From Bradyrhizobium sp. CCBAU 53351 (GTDB lineage: Bacteria > Pseudomonadota > Alphaproteobacteria > Rhizobiales > Xanthobacteraceae): a DNA stretch of 64,000 nt. The translations under genes were made by a program, and so were the position numbers. Location: contig NZ_CP030059.1 of assembly GCF_015291745.1 (NCBI RefSeq), positions 3,437,501-3,501,500 on the forward strand, written 5' to 3'. Below the pieces are notes generated by a model, which ran no database searches, had not been told where the DNA came from, and worked only from the letters and a program-made list of their open reading frames with translations. This document shows positions 58,372 to 64,000 of this stretch, in pieces (within the stretch, counting starts at the first letter, position 1; every line of letters starts with the position of its first letter).

Positions 58372-58486
58372 GTCGGCTCCGCCATCGCTTCCGCCTGGGC
58401 TGACAGAAATCGCCTCCCGGATCATCGTCCGCGCAAGTCGCGACCACGCGACGAATTGCGCAAACAGCAATCAACGGGAGTGATCA

Positions 58487-60004
58487 ATGAACAAGGTCGA
58501 ATTTCTCAGCGTCACCAAAGTTCCCTTTGCCGAACGCTATGACAATTTCATCGGCGGCAAGTTCGTCGCGCCGAAGTCCGGCAAATATTTCGACAATGCC
58601 TCGCCGGTGACCGGCCAGGTCGTCTGCAAGATCGCGCGCTCCGACGCGCAGGACATCGAGGCCGCGCTCGATGCGGCGCATGCGGCCAAGGGCGCCTGGG
58701 GACGGACCAGCGTCGTGGAACGCGCGATCATCCTCAACAAGATCGCCGATCGCATGGAAGAGAACCTCGAGCGTCTCGCCATCGCCGAGACCTGGGACAA
58801 CGGCAAGCCGATCCGTGAGACCCGCGCCGCCGACATCCCGCTCGCCATTGATCACTTCCGCTACTTCGCCGGCGTCGTCCGCGCCCAGGAAGGCTCCATC
58901 GGCGAGATCGACCACGACACCATCGCCTATCATTTCCACGAGCCGCTCGGCGTGGTCGGTCAGATCATCCCCTGGAACTTCCCGCTGCTGATGGCCTGCT
59001 GGAAGCTCGCGCCCGCGCTCGCCGCCGGCAATTGCGTGGTGCTCAAGCCCGCCGAGCAGACTCCGGCCTCGATCATGGTCTGGGCCGAGATCATCGCCGA
59101 CATCCTGCCGCCCGGCGTGCTCAACATCGTCAACGGCTTCGGCCTCGAGGCCGGCAAGCCGCTGGCCTCCAGCCCGCGCATCGCCAAGATCGCCTTCACC
59201 GGCGAGACCTCGACGGGCCGGCTGATCATGCAATATGCCAGCCAGAACCTCATTCCGGTGACGCTGGAGCTCGGCGGCAAGTCGCCGAACATCTTCTTCA
59301 AGGACGTCACAGCCGAGGACGACGACTACTTCGACAAGGCGATCGAAGGCTTCGTCATGTTCGCGCTGAACCAGGGCGAGGTCTGCACCTGCCCGAGCCG
59401 CGCGCTGGTTCACGCCGACATCTATGACCGCTTCATGGAGCGGGCCTTGAAGCGCGTCGCCGCGATCAAGCAGGGCGATCCGCGCGATGCCACCACCATG
59501 ATCGGCGCGCAGGCCTCGGGCGAGCAGCTGGCGAAGATCCTGTCCTACATCGACATCGGCAAACAGGAAGGCGCCAAGTTGCTGGCGGGCGGCGGACGTG
59601 CCGAGCTCGGCGGCGATCTCGCCGGCGGCTTCTACGTCAAGCCGACCGTGTTCGAGGGCCACAACAAGATGCGAATCTTCCAGGAGGAGATCTTCGGGCC
59701 CGTGGTCTCGGTCACGACCTTCAAGAACGACGACGAGGCGCTCGAGATCGCCAACGACACGCTGTACGGCCTCGGGGCCGGCGTCTGGAGCCGCGATGCC
59801 AACCGCTGCTACCGCTTCGGCCGGGCGATCCAGGCCGGCCGGGTCTGGACCAACTGCTACCACGCCTATCCCGCTCACGCGGCGTTCGGCGGCTACAAGC
59901 AGTCAGGCGTCGGTCGCGAGACCCACAAGATGATGCTCGATCATTATCAGCAGACCAAGAATCTCCTGGTCAGCTACAGCCCGAAGAAGCTCGGCTTCTT
60001 CTGA
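58487..60004 (+). CDS. NAD-dependent aldehyde dehydrogenase (ExaC/AcoD-like)
   Basis: 505 aa. Full ALDH domain: '[17 protein letters not shown]', '[13 protein letters not shown]', '[12 protein letters not shown]', general base Glu261 in '[11 protein letters not shown]' and nucleophile Cys300 (with Cys302) in '[11 protein letters not shown]'. Closest to acetaldehyde dehydrogenases of ethanol and acetoin catabolism, where an AcoR-type regulator is usual, matching the upstream gene. GGGAG precedes the ATG. Product would be acetate or another short acid. Confidence 0.96.
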   Translation: MNKVEFLSVTKVPFAERYDNFIGGKFVAPKSGKYFDNASPVTGQVVCKIARSDAQDIEAALDAAHAAKGAWGRTSVVERAIILNKIADRMEENLERLAIAETWDNGKPIRETRAADIPLAIDHFRYFAGVVRAQEGSIGEIDHDTIAYHFHEPLGVVGQIIPWNFPLLMACWKLAPALAAGNCVVLKPAEQTPASIMVWAEIIADILPPGVLNIVNGFGLEAGKPLASSPRIAKIAFTGETSTGRLIMQYASQNLIPVTLELGGKSPNIFFKDVTAEDDDYFDKAIEGFVMFALNQGEVCTCPSRALVHADIYDRFMERALKRVAAIKQGDPRDATTMIGAQASGEQLAKILSYIDIGKQEGAKLLAGGGRAELGGDLAGGFYVKPTVFEGHNKMRIFQEEIFGPVVSVTTFKNDDEALEIANDTLYGLGAGVWSRDANRCYRFGRAIQAGRVWTNCYHAYPAHAAFGGYKQSGVGRETHKMMLDHYQQTKNLLVSYSPKKLGFF

Positions 60005-60272
60005 TCGGATGGCCGGAGAGGGCGGCGCCATGTCCGGCGCCGTCCGCTCCGACGACCGGGCCAGCATGGTCCATAGTTCTTGATCCGGCCATGAAGCCGC
60101 AGGCACTGCGTCGCGCGTAGATTTGTTGCCCGATCAGCGCCAAAGATTTTCCAATATTTCGACCACGTTGCAGTGCGGCATAATGAAAGTCGCGCCATGT
60201 CGCCGCGGTGCTTTCCAAGGGCGTTTGAGTTGGGTTAGAGAGGGCGTGAGTTTTCTCTGACCCGGAATTCCT

Positions 60273-61295
60273 ATGGCCGCACCCAAGAAAGCCGCCGCAA
60301 ACACTCCACAGGACAAGACCGACGGCGGTTCGCCTCCGGAATTCACCAGGGAGCAGGAGCTCAAGGCGCTCCGCGACATGCTCCTGATCCGGCGGTTCGA
60401 AGAAAAGGCCGGCCAGCTCTACGGCATGGGCGCGATCGGCGGCTTCTGCCATCTCTATATCGGCCAGGAGGCCGTGGTGGTCGGCATGCAGATGGCCCTG
60501 AAGCAGGGCGATCAGGTCATCACCGGCTATCGGGATCACGGCCACATGCTCGCCACCGGCATGGACGCCAACGGCGTCATGGCCGAGCTCACGGGCCGCC
60601 GCGGCGGCTATTCCAAGGGCAAGGGCGGCTCCATGCACATGTTCAGCAAGGAGAAGCACTTTTACGGCGGCCACGGCATCGTCGGCGCCCAGGTCTCGCT
60701 CGGCACCGGTCTCGCCTTCGCCAATCATTACCGCAGCAACGACAATGTCAGCGTCACCTATTTTGGCGACGGTGCGGCCAATCAGGGCCAAGTCTATGAG
60801 AGCTTCAACATGGCGGAGCTCTGGAAGCTGCCGGTGATCTACGTGATCGAGAACAACCGCTACGCCATGGGCACCTCGGTCTCGCGCGCTTCGGCGCAGC
60901 AGGATTTCTCCAAGCGCGGCGTGTCCTTCAACATCCCCGGCAAGCAGGTCGACGGCATGGACGTCCGCGCCGTGAAGGCCGCCGGCGACGAAGCCGCCGC
61001 CTGGTGCCGCGCCGGCAAGGGCCCCTACATCCTGGAGATGCAGACCTACCGCTATCGCGGCCACTCGATGTCCGACCCCGCAAAATATCGCACACGCGAG
61101 GAGGTCGAGAAGGTCCGCCACGATCAGGACCCGATCGAGCAGGTGCGCAACCGCCTCCTGGCCGCGAAGGTCAGCGAGGCCGATCTCAAGGCGATCGACG
61201 CCGAGGTGCGCGACATCGTCAATGCGTCCGCCGATTTCGCCCAGCATGATCCCGAGCCGGATGCCGCCGAGCTCTGGACCGACGTTTACCGCTGA
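60273..61295 (+). CDS. pdhA: Pyruvate dehydrogenase E1 alpha subunit
   Basis: 340 aa. Thiamine-diphosphate-dependent decarboxylation of pyruvate, with PdhB. Motifs: '[35 protein letters not shown]', '[10 protein letters not shown]', TPP motif '[33 protein letters not shown]' and phosphorylatable-loop-like '[17 protein letters not shown]'. The first 25 residues are Ala/Lys-rich and variable. First gene of the pdh operon; 268-bp leader region upstream with no other gene. Confidence 0.98.
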   Translation: MAAPKKAAANTPQDKTDGGSPPEFTREQELKALRDMLLIRRFEEKAGQLYGMGAIGGFCHLYIGQEAVVVGMQMALKQGDQVITGYRDHGHMLATGMDANGVMAELTGRRGGYSKGKGGSMHMFSKEKHFYGGHGIVGAQVSLGTGLAFANHYRSNDNVSVTYFGDGAANQGQVYESFNMAELWKLPVIYVIENNRYAMGTSVSRASAQQDFSKRGVSFNIPGKQVDGMDVRAVKAAGDEAAAWCRAGKGPYILEMQTYRYRGHSMSDPAKYRTREEVEKVRHDQDPIEQVRNRLLAAKVSEADLKAIDAEVRDIVNASADFAQHDPEPDAAELWTDVYR

Positions 61296-61324
61296 ACGCG
61301 CGCAAGCTTTCTCTTGGAGTCGAT

Positions 61325-62707
<1,383 letters not shown>

Positions 62708-62710
62708 GCC

Positions 62711-63013
62711 ATGGCGGGCCCGAAGGAGCAGCCACTGCCGCCCGACGTCATGACCCGCGACGACGCGGTCGAGATCCTGCGCGTGTTCGTGCTGGACGGC
62801 GGGCTGTCGATGGCGTTCCAGCGGGCCTTCGAAGAGCCCGACATGTGGGGCCTGCTGCTCGTCGATCTCGCCCGCCACGCCGCGCGCGCCTATGCGCGCG
62901 AGAGCGAATACACCGAGGAAGACGCGCTCAGCCGGATCCTGGAGATGTTCCAGGCCGAGATCGAGCGTCCCACCGACACCGGCACCACGACGCCGCGCGG
63001 CAAGGGGCACTGA
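62711..63013 (+). CDS. DUF5076 family protein
   Basis: 100 aa starting 3 bp after the pdhB stop, so co-translated with it. Mostly helical: 'MTRDDAVEILRVFVLDGGLSMAFQRAFEEPDMWGLLLVDLARHAARAYARESEY' and an acidic 'EEDALSRILEMFQAEIE'. No known function; found in alphaproteobacterial pdh operons. Its placement between E1 beta and E2 suggests a link to complex assembly or regulation (inference). Confidence 0.88.
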   Translation: MAGPKEQPLPPDVMTRDDAVEILRVFVLDGGLSMAFQRAFEEPDMWGLLLVDLARHAARAYARESEYTEEDALSRILEMFQAEIERPTDTGTTTPRGKGH

Positions 63014-63015
63014 CC

Positions 63016-63468
63016 GTGACAGTCGAAGCCCACCATTTCGATTTCATGCTGGAGGCGATCCGCGAAGCCGAGGCCTCGATCGCGCAGGGCGGCCTGCCGA
63101 TCGGCGCCGTGCTGACGCGCGAGGGCAAGGTCATCGCCCGCGGCCACAACAACCGCGTGCAGGAAAAGAACGTGATCCTGCACGGCGAGATGAGCTGCCT
63201 GCGCGAGGCCGGTGTGATCTCGTTCCACGACACGATCATGTACACCACGCTGTCGCCATGCTCGATGTGTGCCGGCGCGCTCGCTTTGTTCAAGGTCAAG
63301 CTTGTCGTGATCGGGGAATCCGTCACCTTCGAGGGCTCCAAGGATATCCTCGACAAGTTCGGCATCCCCTGGATCGACCTTGCCGACGAGCGCTCCATCG
63401 CCATGATGAAGAATTGGCGTTCCAATCCCGCCAATGAGCGCCTGTGGCAGGGCGACATCGGCAACTAA
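63016..63468 (+). CDS. Cytosine-deaminase-like nucleoside/base deaminase
   Basis: 150 aa from GTG 63016; a longer frame back to 62845 overlaps DUF5076 and is not used. Zinc CDA fold: His56-x-Glu58 (ILHGEMSC), and PCSMC with Cys82 and Cys85. The C-terminal 'WIDLADERSIAMMKNWRSNPANERLWQGDIGN' resembles yeast cytosine deaminase Fcy1 more than tRNA adenosine deaminase TadA. Likely deaminates a free base or related compound. Lies within the pdh operon between pdhB/DUF5076 and pdhC. Confidence 0.92.
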   Translation: MTVEAHHFDFMLEAIREAEASIAQGGLPIGAVLTREGKVIARGHNNRVQEKNVILHGEMSCLREAGVISFHDTIMYTTLSPCSMCAGALALFKVKLVVIGESVTFEGSKDILDKFGIPWIDLADERSIAMMKNWRSNPANERLWQGDIGN

Positions 63469-63531
63469 ACCTGGTCTGTTCGTCTTCGGCTGTCGAAGAT
63501 GAATTTTTGCAAAGTTTGTCTTGAGGTCAGC

Positions 63532-64000
63532 ATGCCCATCAACATCCTGATGCCCGCTCTCTCGCCGACGATGGAGAAGGGCAACCTCGCCAAATGGCTG
63601 AAGAAGGAAGGCGACAAGGTCAAATCCGGCGATGTCATCGCCGAGATCGAGACCGACAAGGCCACCATGGAGGTCGAGGCGATCGACGAGGGCACGATCG
63701 CCAAGATCCTGGTGCCCGAGGGCACGCAGGACGTCCCGGTCAACGACGTGATCGCGGTGCTCGCCGGTGAGGGCGAGGACGTGAAGGCGGCCGGTAGCGC
63801 CAAGCCCAGCGCTTCGGCCGCACCTCCGAAAGCAGAGAAGCCCGCTGAAGCTCCGGCTGCTGCTGCGGCTCCCGCGCCGGCAGCGCCGAAGGCCGCACCG
63901 CCGCCTGCCGCCGCACCCGCGCCCCAGGCGGCTCCGGCCGCGCAGAGCAACGGCCACGCCGGCCGCGTGTTCTCCTCTCCGCTGGCGCGACGTCTCGCCA
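63532..64000 (+). CDS. pdhC: Pyruvate dehydrogenase E2 (dihydrolipoyl acetyltransferase), 5' part
   Basis: 156 codons are present before the window ends. Lipoyl domain at 1-80 with lipoylated Lys43, then a long Ala/Pro-rich swinging linker (about 82-140). At the window end comes '[12 protein letters not shown]', the start of the E1/E3-binding domain. The acetyltransferase domain lies beyond the edge. Closes the pdhA-pdhB-DUF5076-deaminase-pdhC order. The 63-bp gap before ATG 63532 has no clear promoter. Confidence 0.95.
   Translation, partial: MPINILMPALSPTMEKGNLAKWLKKEGDKVKSGDVIAEIETDKATMEVEAIDEGTIAKILVPEGTQDVPVNDVIAVLAGEGEDVKAAGSAKPSASAAPPKAEKPAEAPAAAAAPAPAAPKAAPPPAAAPAPQAAPAAQSNGHAGRVFSSPLARRLA

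Overview
The window is chromosomal DNA from an alphaproteobacterium, most likely Bradyrhizobium or a close relative in the same family. I infer this from the high GC content, the protein sequences, the Bradyrhizobium-like dispersed palindromes and the gene order. No rRNA, tRNA, CRISPR array, prophage or intact insertion sequence was found.

The backbone is the conserved alphaproteobacterial housekeeping series: lpxD(partial)-fabZ-lpxA-lpxI-lpxB (lipid A), gltA, gltX, comEC, lexA, moeA, moaC-trpC-trpD, a PpiD-type foldase, tpiA, secG, pyrG, kdsA, eno, ftsB, pdhA-pdhB-(DUF5076, deaminase)-pdhC(partial). As I know this order from other alphaproteobacteria, these genes lie close together there. 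Here the series is broken by accessory blocks: 565-888 (inverted KTSC gene inside the lpx run), 3.9-8.1 kb (TctC binding protein, O-methyltransferase, winged-helix/TPR regulator), 8.15-14.4 kb (ROK-regulated sugar ABC operon with an SDR), 17.6-20.0 kb (glnS, NTF2-like, DUF2171), 25.6-37.2 kb (HAD, FMN oxidase, CtpA protease, SDR, GGDEF-EAL protein, Flp pilin, MFS-amidase pair, CGNR regulator), 44.8-48.1 kb (two-component system with phospholipid methyltransferase, NIPSNAP), 49.1-52.2 kb (MFS, small secreted protein, queF, beta-propeller) and 53.7-60.0 kb (oxidoreductases, MBL hydrolase, AAA-less Fis regulator with aldehyde dehydrogenase).

Several accessory blocks carry visible regulatory DNA. 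The ROK operon has a perfect 9-bp inverted repeat across its first start codon. lexA has an alphaproteobacterial SOS box. The Flp pilin gene has a full-consensus sigma-54 promoter. The amidase/CGNR divergent region has three related half-sites. The aldehyde dehydrogenase gene has a perfect 9-bp palindrome.

Two signals stand out as possible undescribed systems. (1) The leader of the MBL-fold gene at 54914 can fold into a three-way junction that buries the Shine-Dalgarno sequence. An upstream copy of the same hexamer offers a mutually exclusive alternative, which is the layout of a translational RNA switch. (2) The same 18-bp box, CATTGCG-N4-CATTGCG with an 11-bp period, lies upstream of both a response regulator and a phospholipid N-methyltransferase gene. 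This suggests a compact two-component circuit that adjusts membrane phospholipid methylation.
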